Shown one piece after another: positions 31,342 to 40,091 of a stretch of 64,000 nucleotides of DNA. The DNA comes from Elusimicrobia bacterium GWC2_64_44 (GTDB lineage: Bacteria > Elusimicrobiota > Elusimicrobia > Elusimicrobiales > UBA9959): contig MGUG01000030.1 in NCBI GenBank assembly GCA_001799845.1, positions 1 to 64,000 of the forward strand. Direction: 5' to 3'. Below the pieces are notes generated by a model. The model was not told the origin of the DNA. It ran no database searches and saw nothing but the letters and a program-made list of their open reading frames with translations. Each line of letters opens with the position of its first letter. The first letter of the stretch is position 1. A program made the translations under genes and the position numbers.

Positions 31342-32793
31342 TCAGAGGTCCCGCCCGCAGTAGGAAAGATTGAAACTCTTGTTGCACAGCGGGAAATCCG
31401 AGATCTCGCCGTTGCGCAGCGCCAGCGCGAGCCCCTGCCAGTTATGGAACGAGGGGTCCGTGATCTTGTAATGGCGGAACACGCCCGAGGCGTCGGTCAG
31501 CGCGACGTGGCAGATCTGGCCGCGCCAGCCCTCCACCAGCGAGACGGCGGCGCTCTCGGGCTTCAGGGCGCCGCACTCCGTCTCCGACGGGCCCTCGGGC
31601 AGCGCGTCCAGCCAGCCCGTTACGAGCTCGGCGGATTTCTGGATCTCAAGCCAGCGCACGTAGGCGCGGGAGTAGACGTCGCCGCTGCCGGAGACGCCCA
31701 GCGTGAAGCCCTGGTACGGCTCGGAGGGGAAATTGCGCCGGGTGTCGAGCCCCACTCCGGAGGCGCGCGCGGCCGGGCCCACCAGGCCGAGGCCCTCCGC
31801 GGCCTCCTTGGGCACCACGCCGGTGCCCTCGAAGCGGTCCCGCACAGAGGCCGTCTCCCAGAGCAGGGAGACCGCGTTCTGCACGTCGCGGTAGGCGGCC
31901 TCCAGGCGCAGCTTCAGCTCCTTGATCAGCGCAGGGTCCAGGTCGAAACTGACGCCGCCCGGCTTGAACATATTGCGGCCGAAGCGGTTGCCGCAGACCA
32001 GTGCCGTCATGTTGAGGAGGTCGCCGCGCAGGCGGCCGCAGAAAGAGGAGGTGGGCAGGTAGGCCACGTCGCCAGCCAGCGCGCCCAGGTCGCCTGTGTG
32101 GTTGGCCAGCCGCTCCAGCTCCAGCAGCAGGCCGCGCAGGGCCTGCGCCCGCGGGGGCACGTTCACGCCGGCCAGCGCCTCTACGGCGCCGCAGTAGGCC
32201 CAGGCGTGGCCGGCCGATGTATCACCGGCCAGCGTCTCGGCGTAGCGCAGGCAGCGCGCGCCGGGCCCGCCGATGAATCTTTTCTCGAGGCCGCGGTGCT
32301 GGTAGCCCAGCATGATCTCAAGGTGGAAGACCTTCTCGCCGTGGCACTGGAACCTGAAGTGCCCCGGCTCTATCACCCCGGCGTGCACCGGGCCGACGGC
32401 CACCTCGTGCACCTGGCTGCCGTGCACGGCAAAGTAGTCGGCCACGCCCGGCACCGCGCCGGCGGTGTTGAAACGCACGGGCTTGAGCCACGGGTGGCCT
32501 TCCGGCTTGAGCCCGGACTGCTCGTAGATCTCGCGCTCGAAAAGGTGGAGCTGCGGGAAGGCCGGCGTCAGCGCGCGGAACGGGCCTTCCGCCCGGGTAG
32601 AGTAAGCCTCCAGCCTTCCCTCGCGGTCGAAAGCCACGGCCATCACCAGCCGCCAGGCTCCGGCTTCGGGCACGGCGAAATAGGACACGGCCCTGCCGCC
32701 GGCGGCCAGCCGCGAGGCCGCCGTCTCGAAGAAAAGCCCCGGCTCCAGGTCGGAGGCTCCCAGGCTGAAGGCCGCTTGATGCTCTATCTTCAT
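31342..32793 (-). CDS. Ehr-type large subunit lacking NiFe ligands (HyfG/NuoCD-like)
   Basis: The 483-residue product fuses a NuoC-like part (residues 1-110, ending EREIYEQSGLKPEGHP) to a NuoD/HyfG-like part (EPGHFRFQCHGEKVFHLEIMLGYQHRGLEK). Group 4 [NiFe]-hydrogenases bind Ni and Fe with two CxxC motifs. Here the first site reads LAGDTSAGH (residues 188-196) and the second DPSFHNW (from residue 446), so all four cysteines are missing. This is the mark of energy-converting hydrogenase-related (Ehr) complexes, whose substrate is unknown. No hyp maturation genes are near, which agrees. It overlaps the HyfF-like gene by 4 bases. Confidence 0.88.
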   Translation of the reverse strand: MKIEHQAAFSLGASDLEPGLFFETAASRLAAGGRAVSYFAVPEAGAWRLVMAVAFDREGRLEAYSTRAEGPFRALTPAFPQLHLFEREIYEQSGLKPEGHPWLKPVRFNTAGAVPGVADYFAVHGSQVHEVAVGPVHAGVIEPGHFRFQCHGEKVFHLEIMLGYQHRGLEKRFIGGPGARCLRYAETLAGDTSAGHAWAYCGAVEALAGVNVPPRAQALRGLLLELERLANHTGDLGALAGDVAYLPTSSFCGRLRGDLLNMTALVCGNRFGRNMFKPGGVSFDLDPALIKELKLRLEAAYRDVQNAVSLLWETASVRDRFEGTGVVPKEAAEGLGLVGPAARASGVGLDTRRNFPSEPYQGFTLGVSGSGDVYSRAYVRWLEIQKSAELVTGWLDALPEGPSETECGALKPESAAVSLVEGWRGQICHVALTDASGVFRHYKITDPSFHNWQGLALALRNGEISDFPLCNKSFNLSYCGRDL

Positions 32794-34298
32794 AGTTTAC
32801 CGCCGATGTTCGCCGCCGCGCCGGCCAGCAGCGACTGCAGCCAGGCGGGCAGGTACAGGCCCGCCAGCACCACGAGGACGAGGAAAGCCGCTGCCGGGGC
32901 CAGCAGTCCGGCGCGCTCCTCGAAGGGGCGCTCGCCGGGCTTGGGCACACGCTCGCCGAAAGTCATGGAAATGAAAACCCTGGCCATCCCGCCGAACAGC
33001 AGGCCGAGGAAAAGCAGGAAGGCGCCGGCCAGCCAGTATTGCTTCAGCGCCAGGGCCTCCCTGAGGATGATGAGCTTGCCCAGGAACACGCCCGAGGGGG
33101 GCGTGCCGGTGATCAGGAAGAAGCCCGCCAGCCAGAGGACGGCCGTGCGCGGGGCGCGGCGCCAGAGGCCCTTTACGTCGGAGATGCGCCTGGTCTTCTC
33201 CGCCGCGAGGATCAGGCCCGAAGTGAAGAACAGGCCCGCCTTGACCAGAGAGTGGCTGAGCGCCGCGAGCAGCGCGCCGAAGACGGCCCCGCCGCCCAGG
33301 CCCGCTCCCATGGCGATTATGCCCATGTGCTCTATGCTCGAGTAGGCGAGCATGCGCTTGTAGTCGCGCTGGCCCAGCATGAACAGCGCGGCCGTGATCA
33401 CCGAGAGGAGGCCGAACAGCACCAGCAGTCCGCCCGTAAAGTCCGCCAGGCCGGCGGACGCGCAGACCGCGTTAACCCTCAGGATGCCCAGGAGGGCGGC
33501 GGTGGAAAGCACGCCGGAGAGCAGCGCGGAAACCACCGCGGGAGACTCGCTGTACGCGTCGGGGAGCCAGGTGTGGAAGGGGGAAAGGCCCATCTTGGTG
33601 CCGTACCCGACGAACAGGAACAGGAAGGCGGCCTTCAGCAGCGGCTTGTCCAGCGCGCCCGCGCCGGAAAGCAGGGGGGCCAGGTCCAGGCCGACCCCGG
33701 ACTTGAGCCCGGCCGCGCCGAGGAACAGATTGCCCATCAACGCCAGCGCGATGCCGACGGAGCAGATCAGCAGGTACTTCCAGGTGGCCTCCAGCGAGCG
33801 CTTGTGGCGGTGGAAGTAGATCAGCGGGGCGGAGAGCAGCGTGGTGGCCTCTATCAGGGCCCACAGCAGTCCCATGTGGCGGCTGGCCGTCACGGCCGTC
33901 ATGGCCGAGAGGAACAGCAGCAGGCAGCCGGTGAAGACGGCTTCGGGCGCGTTGTTGAAAATAAAGCCCCCGTCGGCGTCCTCGCCGGGGTCGCGCTTCT
34001 CCGCGGCCAGGTAGGTTACGGCGTACTGCGCCGCGCCCAGGAACAGCAGCGAGGCTATGCCCAGGAAGAGCAGCCCGAGCGGGTCGTAAGCGAACCATGG
34101 CGACGACGGCTCCGGGACCGGGGAAACGACGGCGGCGATAAGGGACCCGCCGGGGAAGTATGCGCCTATCACGAGAACGGCCAGCAGGAAGTGGCCCCGG
34201 GCCGTCCACAGAAGCAGGGAGCGCCGGGCGGCGTCGCTCCGGATCAGGAAGGCGGCCAGCCCGGCGGCCAGCGGCAGCAGCATCAGGGCTGTCGTCAT
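32790..34298 (-). CDS. Ehr-type antiporter-like membrane subunit (HyfF/NuoN-like)
   Basis: The 502-residue product has about 14 membrane helices and the proton-translocating transporter fold. Visible signatures are the Glu in ALIEATTL, the FVGYGTKMGLSPFHTWLPDAYSESP stretch with its Lys and Asp, AYSSIEHMG, and the His in ALSHSLVKAGLFF. ATG 34298 is chosen because it overlaps the HyfE-like stop (ATGA); longer upstream frames are shadows of that gene. It should pump H+ or Na+ coupled to electron flow in the hydrophilic arm. Confidence 0.9.
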   Translation of the reverse strand: MTTALMLLPLAAGLAAFLIRSDAARRSLLLWTARGHFLLAVLVIGAYFPGGSLIAAVVSPVPEPSSPWFAYDPLGLLFLGIASLLFLGAAQYAVTYLAAEKRDPGEDADGGFIFNNAPEAVFTGCLLLFLSAMTAVTASRHMGLLWALIEATTLLSAPLIYFHRHKRSLEATWKYLLICSVGIALALMGNLFLGAAGLKSGVGLDLAPLLSGAGALDKPLLKAAFLFLFVGYGTKMGLSPFHTWLPDAYSESPAVVSALLSGVLSTAALLGILRVNAVCASAGLADFTGGLLVLFGLLSVITAALFMLGQRDYKRMLAYSSIEHMGIIAMGAGLGGGAVFGALLAALSHSLVKAGLFFTSGLILAAEKTRRISDVKGLWRRAPRTAVLWLAGFFLITGTPPSGVFLGKLIILREALALKQYWLAGAFLLFLGLLFGGMARVFISMTFGERVPKPGERPFEERAGLLAPAAAFLVLVVLAGLYLPAWLQSLLAGAAANIGGKL

Positions 34299-34960
34299 TT
34301 GCCGTACTCCCCGCGGCGCCAGTCGGACAGCTCCGACAGCTCCGCCGTGTCGATGTGGTCGAACTCGCGGCTGATATGGAAGATGGCGATGCCCATCACG
34401 AAGACCGCGACGAACACGTCGAGGAGGATGGCGAGCTCGACCATCAGGGGCTGCTCCACGAACAGCGCCAGGCCGAAAATATAGATGCCGTTCTCTATGA
34501 CCAGGTAGCCCAGCACCTGCGTTATGGCCTTGCTGCGCGTGGTGATGAGGAGGAAGCCGGTGAAGATGGTCGCGAGCGACGCCGGCACTATCCACGCGAC
34601 GCCGGTATCGGGGAGCGGCAGGCGCGAGCCCAGCCACGACGAGGCGATGAAGGCCCCGAGGCAGAGCATGACCGAAGCCGGGTAGCTGATGAGCGGCTCC
34701 ACGTCCTTGCCCGCGCCGCTGCGGTCGCGCGCCCGCAGCAGCAGCCAGGGGAAAACGGCGCCCTTGAGCAGCATGATGGCCGCCGCGAAGATCACCGTCC
34801 GCGCGTGCGGCGCGCCGTCTCCGGCCAGCAGCGGCAGGATGCCCGCCACCACGCCCTGCACCGCCACCAGGCGGATACAGGCGGCCAGCCCGCCCGTCAC
34901 CGACAGCGCCAGGTTGAGCAGGATCACGAAGACGATTATCAGTTCTGCCAGTGTATGCAT
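34295..34960 (-). CDS. Ehr-type membrane subunit (HyfE/NuoK-like)
   Basis: The 221-residue product has about seven membrane helices. GYLVIENGIYIFGLAL with its membrane Glu is the NuoK-like core of HyfE proteins, and a further acidic residue lies in VELAILLDVFVAVFVMG. The start is ATG 34960, forming a TGATG junction with the HyfC-like stop. The upstream extension in the same frame is a shadow. The C-terminus carries an acidic tail (DHIDTAELSELSDWRRGEYGK). Confidence 0.87.
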   Translation of the reverse strand: MHTLAELIIVFVILLNLALSVTGGLAACIRLVAVQGVVAGILPLLAGDGAPHARTVIFAAAIMLLKGAVFPWLLLRARDRSGAGKDVEPLISYPASVMLCLGAFIASSWLGSRLPLPDTGVAWIVPASLATIFTGFLLITTRSKAITQVLGYLVIENGIYIFGLALFVEQPLMVELAILLDVFVAVFVMGIAIFHISREFDHIDTAELSELSDWRRGEYGK

Positions 34961-35877
34961 CAGCGTCCCATTTGGAAGATCAGCGCCAGCGCCGAGAAGG
35001 CGAAGGCGGTTATCAGCATGTACGGCACCTTGGTCAGGCGCAGGCGGGCTATCACCGACTCGACCACGCCGACGGCCGCCGCGAGGCCGAACATCATCAG
35101 CAGGAACAGGGCGGAGTCGCCGGCCCACGAGCCGCTGTGCCGCGGCAGCACCGTGCTGCCGATCAGGGCGGCGAAGAGCCACAGCTTCAGCGCCGCGCCG
35201 TAAAGGATATAGGCCAGGTCGGGGCCGCTGTGGTCGAGCACCATCACCTCGTGGATCATCGTCAGTTCCAGGTGGGTGTCGGGATCGTCAGCGGGCACGC
35301 GCGAGTTCTCGGCGAGCAGCACGAGGAAGAAGGAGGCGGTGAGCAGCGCCAGCACCGGGGCGGCGGTGCTCCAGGTGCCCCCGGTCAGCGCGCCGAACAT
35401 GCCGGCCAGCGAGGTCTGGCCCGTCACGCGCGCCAGCGACGCCAGGCCCATGAAGAAGGCCGGCTCGGCGAAGACGGCGAACTGCATCTCGCGGCTGGCG
35501 CCCATGCCCTCGAAAGCGGAGCCGGTGTCCAGCGCCGCGAGCACCGTGGCGAAGCGCGCCAGGCCGAGCAGGTAGAGCAGGAAGATGAAATCCCCGTCGA
35601 ACGAGAGGAAGGAAGGGCGCCCGGCGAACGGCAGCAGCGCGAGCGCGGTGACCAGCGCCGCCGCGCCCAGCAGCGGGCCTGCCCGGAATACCCAGGTGGT
35701 GGTGCGGCTGTAGACCGGCGTCTTGCGCAGCAGTTTGGCCAGGTCGTAATAGAGCTGCAGCAGCGGCCGGCCTTTGCGGCCGGCGAAGAAGGCCTTCACC
35801 CGGTTGATCACGCCGGGCAGCAGCGGCGCCAGCAGCGCCGCGGCCAGGAACTGCAGCAGCGGTTTTACAATTTCCAT
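34960..35877 (-). CDS. Ehr-type membrane anchor (HyfC/NuoH-like)
   Basis: The 305-residue product has about eight membrane helices and links the hydrophilic and membrane arms. Signatures include PGVINRVKAFFAGRKGRPLLQLYYDLAKLLRK at the N-terminus, SFEG-like SAFEGMGASREMQF near residue 122, and AENSRVPADDPDTHLELTMIHEVMVLDHSGP near residue 190, the conserved acidic loop next to the quinone-like site of NuoH proteins. It overlaps the HyfB-like gene by 13 bases and abuts the HyfE-like gene by 1 base. Confidence 0.9.
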   Translation of the reverse strand: MEIVKPLLQFLAAALLAPLLPGVINRVKAFFAGRKGRPLLQLYYDLAKLLRKTPVYSRTTTWVFRAGPLLGAAALVTALALLPFAGRPSFLSFDGDFIFLLYLLGLARFATVLAALDTGSAFEGMGASREMQFAVFAEPAFFMGLASLARVTGQTSLAGMFGALTGGTWSTAAPVLALLTASFFLVLLAENSRVPADDPDTHLELTMIHEVMVLDHSGPDLAYILYGAALKLWLFAALIGSTVLPRHSGSWAGDSALFLLMMFGLAAAVGVVESVIARLRLTKVPYMLITAFAFSALALIFQMGR

Positions 35878-37832
35878 AGCAGGAGCAGTATCAGGGTCAC
35901 CACGATATAAAGGATGTAGAGCTGGAGACGGCCGTGCTGGATCCAGCTGAACCGGTAGGCCAGGTCGCGGATGCGCACCGCCACCGGCCGGTAGACGGAG
36001 TTATAGAAAACCGCCTGCGCCTCTCTTGAAAAAGAGGCCCTGGCGGGGAAGTATTCGGTAATGACCGGGTACTGTCCTATCTTGCGCAGCACCGGCTGGA
36101 AGAAATCCGTGAGGGGCTGCGCGAATGAGGAAGCGCCGTACTGCATGCGCGCCGTCGGGGCGGCGTAGCCGCAGTCCCAGGTCAAACCCTGCGCCGGGGT
36201 TTTGCCCCGCAGGAAGACCTTGCGCTTGACGGCGCCGAACGCTATCATGGCCAGCAGCACCAGAAAGCCCGCGGCAACCCCGGCGAGGGGCTGCGCCGCC
36301 GAGGCGGCAGCGGCCAGCGCCGGGGGCAGGCCGAAGGCGGCCGCCGACGCGGTGCCCACCGGCAGCAGCAGAAATGGACCGGCCAGTCCGGACAGCAGGC
36401 AGAGCAGCGCCAGCGCGCCCATGGAGAACAGCATGAGGGGCCCGGCCTCATGGGCCCGGGCCGCCATCTCGGTACGGGGCTCGCCCAGGAAGGCCGTACC
36501 CGCGGCCCTGGAGAAAGCGGCGGCGGCCAGGGCGCCCGCGGCGGCGAGCGACAGCCCGGCTATCACCCCGGCCAGCCCCGCGGGGCCGGGCTGCCCAAGG
36601 GCTTTGAACGCGCCCAGGTAGATCAGGAATTCTCCGGCGAAACCGTTGAAGGGGGGGAGGGCGCAGGCGGAGGCGGCGCCCGCCAGGAAAAAGGCGGCGG
36701 TGCGCGGCATGCGCTTGCCCAGGCCGCCCAAGGCCTCCAGCTCGGCCGTGCCAGCGCCGTGCAGCACGGCGCCGGCGCCCATGAACAGCAGGCCCTTGAA
36801 CAGCGAATGGTTAAGGACGTGCAGCAGCGCGCCGGCGAAGGCCAGCCCGGCCATGACGGGGGAGCCGTTGATCGACGCCACCACGCCCAGGCCGAGGGCC
36901 ATAACGATGATGCCGATATTCTCTATGCTGGAATACGCAAGCACTCGCTTGAGTTCGTGCTGGGCCAGCGAGAAGAGGGCGCCGATCAGGCAGGAGGCGG
37001 CTCCGGCGGCCAGCAGGGTCCAGCCCCACCATTCCTCCCACACCGGCAGGAAGCCGAGCAGCCGGATGAGGCCGTAAATGCCGGTCTTTATCATCACGCC
37101 GCTCATGACCGCCGAAACCTGGCTGGGCGCGGCGGGATGCGCCTCGGGCAGCCAGACGTGCAGCGGGACGAAGCCGGCCTTCAGTCCGAAGCCGAAGAGG
37201 CCGAGCAGGAAGACGGCGGAGGCCGCCGCGCCCGCCGGGGCGGAGAAGAGGGCGAAATCGAGCGAGGCCGAAGACCGGCCCAGCAGCGCGAAGGCCGCCA
37301 GCAGCAGCAGCGCGCCGACGCCGCCCGCCGAGATGTAGAGGAAGGCGGCCCGGCGGGACTGCTCGCGCTCGTGCTCGAATAGCACCAGCAGGAAGGAGGC
37401 CGCGGCCATGAGTTCCCAGCCGACCATGAAGAGGACGGCGTTGGCGGCCGTCAGGACCAGGACCATCGCCGCCGTCAGGACATTGAAAGCGGCCCAGGCC
37501 AGGCCGAGCGGCTTTTTGCCGGCGTAGCCTTTCAGGTAGTCCGCCCCGTAAACGGCCGCCAGGCCCGTGAGAAGGAAGACCGGGACCAGGAAGAAAGCGG
37601 CCAGCGGGTCGAGGTTGAAGGAGAGGGAACCGAGCGGCACCGACCAGGGCAGAGCCAGCGTTTCAGTCTCGCCGGTCAGCAGCACCCGCACGGCGGGAAC
37701 CAGGCCGGCCAGCGAGGCCGCCACGGCGTAGTAAGCTCCGGCGTCCTGGGCGCGGCCGGGGTTGCGTGCAAGTAAAAGCGCCAGCGCGGAGCCGGCCAGC
37801 AGCAGGGCTAAGGATAGGAGGACCAGTAACAT
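35865..37832 (-). CDS. Ehr-type antiporter-like membrane subunit (HyfB/NuoL-like)
   Basis: The 655-residue product is the first gene of the operon and has about 16 membrane helices. It shows the transporter motif set: the Glu in FMVGWELMAAASF, FGLKAGFVPLHVWLPEAHPAAPSQVSA, AYSSIENIGII, and the His in LHVLNHSLFKGLLFMGAG. The C-terminal extension after residue 500 matches HyfB proteins (GLTWDCGYAAPTARMQYGASSFAQP). With HyfF-like it gives two antiporter modules per complex. The promoter lies about 80 bases upstream. Confidence 0.9.
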   Translation of the reverse strand: MLLVLLSLALLLAGSALALLLARNPGRAQDAGAYYAVAASLAGLVPAVRVLLTGETETLALPWSVPLGSLSFNLDPLAAFFLVPVFLLTGLAAVYGADYLKGYAGKKPLGLAWAAFNVLTAAMVLVLTAANAVLFMVGWELMAAASFLLVLFEHEREQSRRAAFLYISAGGVGALLLLAAFALLGRSSASLDFALFSAPAGAAASAVFLLGLFGFGLKAGFVPLHVWLPEAHPAAPSQVSAVMSGVMIKTGIYGLIRLLGFLPVWEEWWGWTLLAAGAASCLIGALFSLAQHELKRVLAYSSIENIGIIVMALGLGVVASINGSPVMAGLAFAGALLHVLNHSLFKGLLFMGAGAVLHGAGTAELEALGGLGKRMPRTAAFFLAGAASACALPPFNGFAGEFLIYLGAFKALGQPGPAGLAGVIAGLSLAAAGALAAAAFSRAAGTAFLGEPRTEMAARAHEAGPLMLFSMGALALLCLLSGLAGPFLLLPVGTASAAAFGLPPALAAAASAAQPLAGVAAGFLVLLAMIAFGAVKRKVFLRGKTPAQGLTWDCGYAAPTARMQYGASSFAQPLTDFFQPVLRKIGQYPVITEYFPARASFSREAQAVFYNSVYRPVAVRIRDLAYRFSWIQHGRLQLYILYIVVTLILLLLWKL

Positions 37833-37912
37833 TTTGAAGACTTAAAGCGCCGTGAGGTGGTCCGGTCTGAACGCGGGTCGTCCATCAAAAACTAAATGCG
37901 GCGGTATCTTTA

Positions 37913-37941
37913 ATTTTAAATTTATAACCGCCGACTGTCAA
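37913..37941 (-). promoter_or_regulatory. Promoter of the Ehr operon
   Basis: On the minus strand, TTGACA (37936-37941) and TAAAAT (37913-37918) are spaced 17 bases in an AT-rich patch. The leader of about 75 bases contains no obvious Shine-Dalgarno site. Confidence 0.7.
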
Positions 37942-38024
37942 TTAATGAATTCGGCGGGATGACTGCGTGAAACGCGGGCGGGCTGAAGGTGCGCGGCGGC
38001 GGCCGCGCCGGGAAGAGCGGCCCG

Positions 38025-38528
38025 CTACTTCCGCCTCACCTGCGGCAGGTAGGCGCCGTAGCCCTCTTTCTCCATGTCCTCCTCCGGCACGAAACGCAGC
38101 GCCGCGGAGTTGATGCAGTAGCGCAGCCCCCCGGGGCCGGGCCCGTCGGGGAAGACGTGGCCCAGGTGGGAATCGCTGGACTTGGAGCGCACTTCGGTGC
38201 GGGCCATGCCCAGCGTCGAGTCGGTCCTCTCCTCGATAGTTTCTTTTTTCAGCGGCTTGGTGAAGCTCGGCCAGCCCGAGCCCGAATCGAACTTGTCCGA
38301 AGAGACGAATAAAGGCTCGCCGTCCACGATATCGACGTAAATGCCCGGGCGGTGGTTGTCCCAGTATTCGTTCTTGAACGGCGGCTCGGTGCCGCAGTTC
38401 TGCGTGACCTCCAGCTGGAGGGGGGTAAGCTTTTTCAGTTTCTCGTCCATTTGCTTGTTCTCCGGGGCGGGCGCCGGTGAGCAGGCGCACGCCAGCAGCA
38501 GGCAGGCACTCAGCGCGGCGGGCTTCAT
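38025..38528 (-). CDS. msrB: Peptide methionine-R-sulfoxide reductase, likely lipoprotein
   Basis: The 167-residue product reduces methionine-R-sulfoxide in oxidised proteins. A lipoprotein-type signal ([12 protein letters not shown]) suggests export and lipid anchoring. The MsrB core shows [19 protein letters not shown] with the resolving Cys, [20 protein letters not shown], and [11 protein letters not shown] with the catalytic Cys. The two CxxC zinc sites of many MsrBs are absent. It is the last gene of the operon and overlaps the DUF1667 gene by 4 bases, so an exported repair enzyme is co-translated with redox flavoproteins. Confidence 0.9.
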   Translation of the reverse strand: MKPAALSACLLLACACSPAPAPENKQMDEKLKKLTPLQLEVTQNCGTEPPFKNEYWDNHRPGIYVDIVDGEPLFVSSDKFDSGSGWPSFTKPLKKETIEERTDSTLGMARTEVRSKSSDSHLGHVFPDGPGPGGLRYCINSAALRFVPEEDMEKEGYGAYLPQVRRK

Positions 38529-38887
38529 ATCTTATTCAGGGCCCGGCAGGCCACCAGGTCCACGCCCAGGCCGAGGAAATCCGTGGCGATCACGGAGCCG
38601 GCCTTGACCGGAGAGGTCACCACCAGCCGCTTCACGCCTTCCATCGCTTCGAAAAGTTTTTCCTTGGGTATCGGCTTCGAGGTGCGCACCGGCAGCATGC
38701 GCAGCTCCAGCCCCCGGGTCAGCACCGAGGTGGTAAGGGTGCGCAGCGGCGCCTCCACCTCCTGCCGGGCGTACTTGTCGCCGCGCTTGCACTTCTGCCC
38801 GGTCACGGAGATCACCCGCGTACCGTCGGCCTCTATCTCGAGGCTGCAGCCCTGAGGGCATTCGATACAGGTCATGAGCCTCTTCAT
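38525..38887 (-). CDS. DUF1667 small iron-sulfur-type protein
   Basis: The 120-residue product starts [12 protein letters not shown] and continues to [13 protein letters not shown], so three to four cysteines in the first 35 residues form a probable [4Fe-4S] or zinc site. The rest ([42 protein letters not shown]) is the standard DUF1667 pattern. In many anaerobes this family sits between GlpA-like and FAD-oxidoreductase genes, as here, and is probably the third part of that complex. ATG 38887 overlaps the FAD-oxidoreductase stop. Confidence 0.85.
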   Translation of the reverse strand: MKRLMTCIECPQGCSLEIEADGTRVISVTGQKCKRGDKYARQEVEAPLRTLTTSVLTRGLELRMLPVRTSKPIPKEKLFEAMEGVKRLVVTSPVKAGSVIATDFLGLGVDLVACRALNKI

Positions 38888-39858
38888 TTGAGCCCCAGGT
38901 ACCGCGCGGCGGCCCGGCCGGCCAGCTCGCTGTCGCGCGTCACGGAATCCGCAAGGTCGTAGACCTTGAAAGCGTTGCCGCAGGCGAAGATCCCGGGCAG
39001 CGAGGTGAGGTTCACCTCCGGAGCGACGGGCCCGTTGGTCTTGCGGTCCATCTCGGCGCCGGCCATCTCCAGCAGCTCGTTCTCCGGGATCAGGCCCACG
39101 GATATCAGCACGGTGTCGCACGAAAGCTCGAAGCCGGAGGCGGGGATATCCCTGAACTCGTCGTCCACCTTCACCACGGAAACCTTCTCCACCCGGTCGC
39201 GGCCGTGGATCATGGAGATGCGGTGCTGGAAATAGAGCGGGATGCCGAAATCCTCGAGGCACTGCACCACGTTGCGCACCAGGCCGCGGCTGGTCTTCTG
39301 TATCTCCACTACCGCCTTCACGCTGACGCCTTCCAGCGCCATGCGCCGCGCCATGATGAGGCCGATATCCCCGGACCCGACGATGACCGCCTCCCGCCCC
39401 GGGATCCAGCCTTCCATGTTTACAATCTTCTGCGCGAGGCCGGCCGGGTAGACGCCGGCGGGGCGCGAGCCGGGTATGGCGATCATTTCCCGAGTGCGCT
39501 CGCGGCAGCCGGTGGCGAGTATCACCGCGCGCGCCTTCACTTCCTCCAGCGCGCCCGGGCGCAGGAAGGAGATCTCCCTGTCTTTTGTGAGCTTTACGAC
39601 GAAAGAGCGCAGGCTGACCTCTATGCCTGGATCTTCGGCTACCTGGCGCGCGAAGCGGTCGGCGTATTCCGGCCCCGTCAGCTCTTCTTTGAAATGGTGC
39701 AGGCCGAAGCCCGGGTGGATGCACTGGTTCAGGATGCCGCCCAGGTGCTGGTCGCGCTCGAGCAGCAGCACGTCCTGAGCGCCGGCGGCGCGGGCGGCCA
39801 GCGCCGCGGCCATGCCGGCCGGGCCGCCGCCCACTATCACCAGTTCGCGGTCGCGCAT
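38884..39858 (-). CDS. FAD/NAD(P)-dependent oxidoreductase
   Basis: The 324-residue product has an FAD Rossmann motif at the start (VIVGGGPAGMAAALAARAAG), an ATG motif (AVILATGCRERT), a second dinucleotide site (AVIVGSGDIGLIMARRMALEG near residue 157) and the closing GIFACGNAFKVYDLADSV. It is the partner of the GlpA-like protein in a known anaerobic cluster in which the two flavoproteins and DUF1667 act together on glycerol 3-phosphate or a related substrate. Its start forms a TGATG junction with the small gene upstream. Confidence 0.88.
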   Translation of the reverse strand: MRDRELVIVGGGPAGMAAALAARAAGAQDVLLLERDQHLGGILNQCIHPGFGLHHFKEELTGPEYADRFARQVAEDPGIEVSLRSFVVKLTKDREISFLRPGALEEVKARAVILATGCRERTREMIAIPGSRPAGVYPAGLAQKIVNMEGWIPGREAVIVGSGDIGLIMARRMALEGVSVKAVVEIQKTSRGLVRNVVQCLEDFGIPLYFQHRISMIHGRDRVEKVSVVKVDDEFRDIPASGFELSCDTVLISVGLIPENELLEMAGAEMDRKTNGPVAPEVNLTSLPGIFACGNAFKVYDLADSVTRDSELAGRAAARYLGLK

Positions 39859-40091
39859 CAGTTCCGGCTCTGGCCCGTCCAGTCCTGGCTGGTGTACATG
39901 AAGGCCAGCATCTCCGGGGAGATGTCGTTGAGGAAGGTGACTATATAGTCGCGCCTCTTCACGGGGGCGGGGGCCAGGCAGCAGTCCCCGGCCGCGATGT
40001 CGTAGACGGAGACGGGCTCGCTGCGGCGCAGCTTAGCTTTTATGAATTTCTTCGTCTTGGGCGTGGTGTGCCGCAGGTAGATGAGGTTCAT
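39858..40091 (-). CDS. Small protein of unknown function in the GlpA-like operon
   Basis: The product has 77 residues, is basic in its N-terminal half (KTKKFIKAKLRRSE), and contains a CC pair in AAGDCCLAPAP. I see no known motif. It is held tightly in the operon: 4 bases overlap the GlpA-like stop and 1 base overlaps the FAD gene start, so it is very likely translated. It is not a normal member of such clusters as far as I know. It could be a regulatory or assembly subunit, but this rests on position alone. Confidence 0.6.
   Translation of the reverse strand: MNLIYLRHTTPKTKKFIKAKLRRSEPVSVYDIAAGDCCLAPAPVKRRDYIVTFLNDISPEMLAFMYTSQDWTGQSRN

Noticed and set aside
31312-33345. Long open frame of 677 codons antisense to the Ehr genes
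   Set aside because: High GC keeps antisense frames open; the opposite strand has clear complex-I-like genes with overlapping stops and starts.
32790-34637. Longer N-terminus for the HyfF-like protein
   Set aside because: The extra 113 residues are a shifted-frame reading of the HyfE-like gene; the ATGA junction at 34298 is the natural start.
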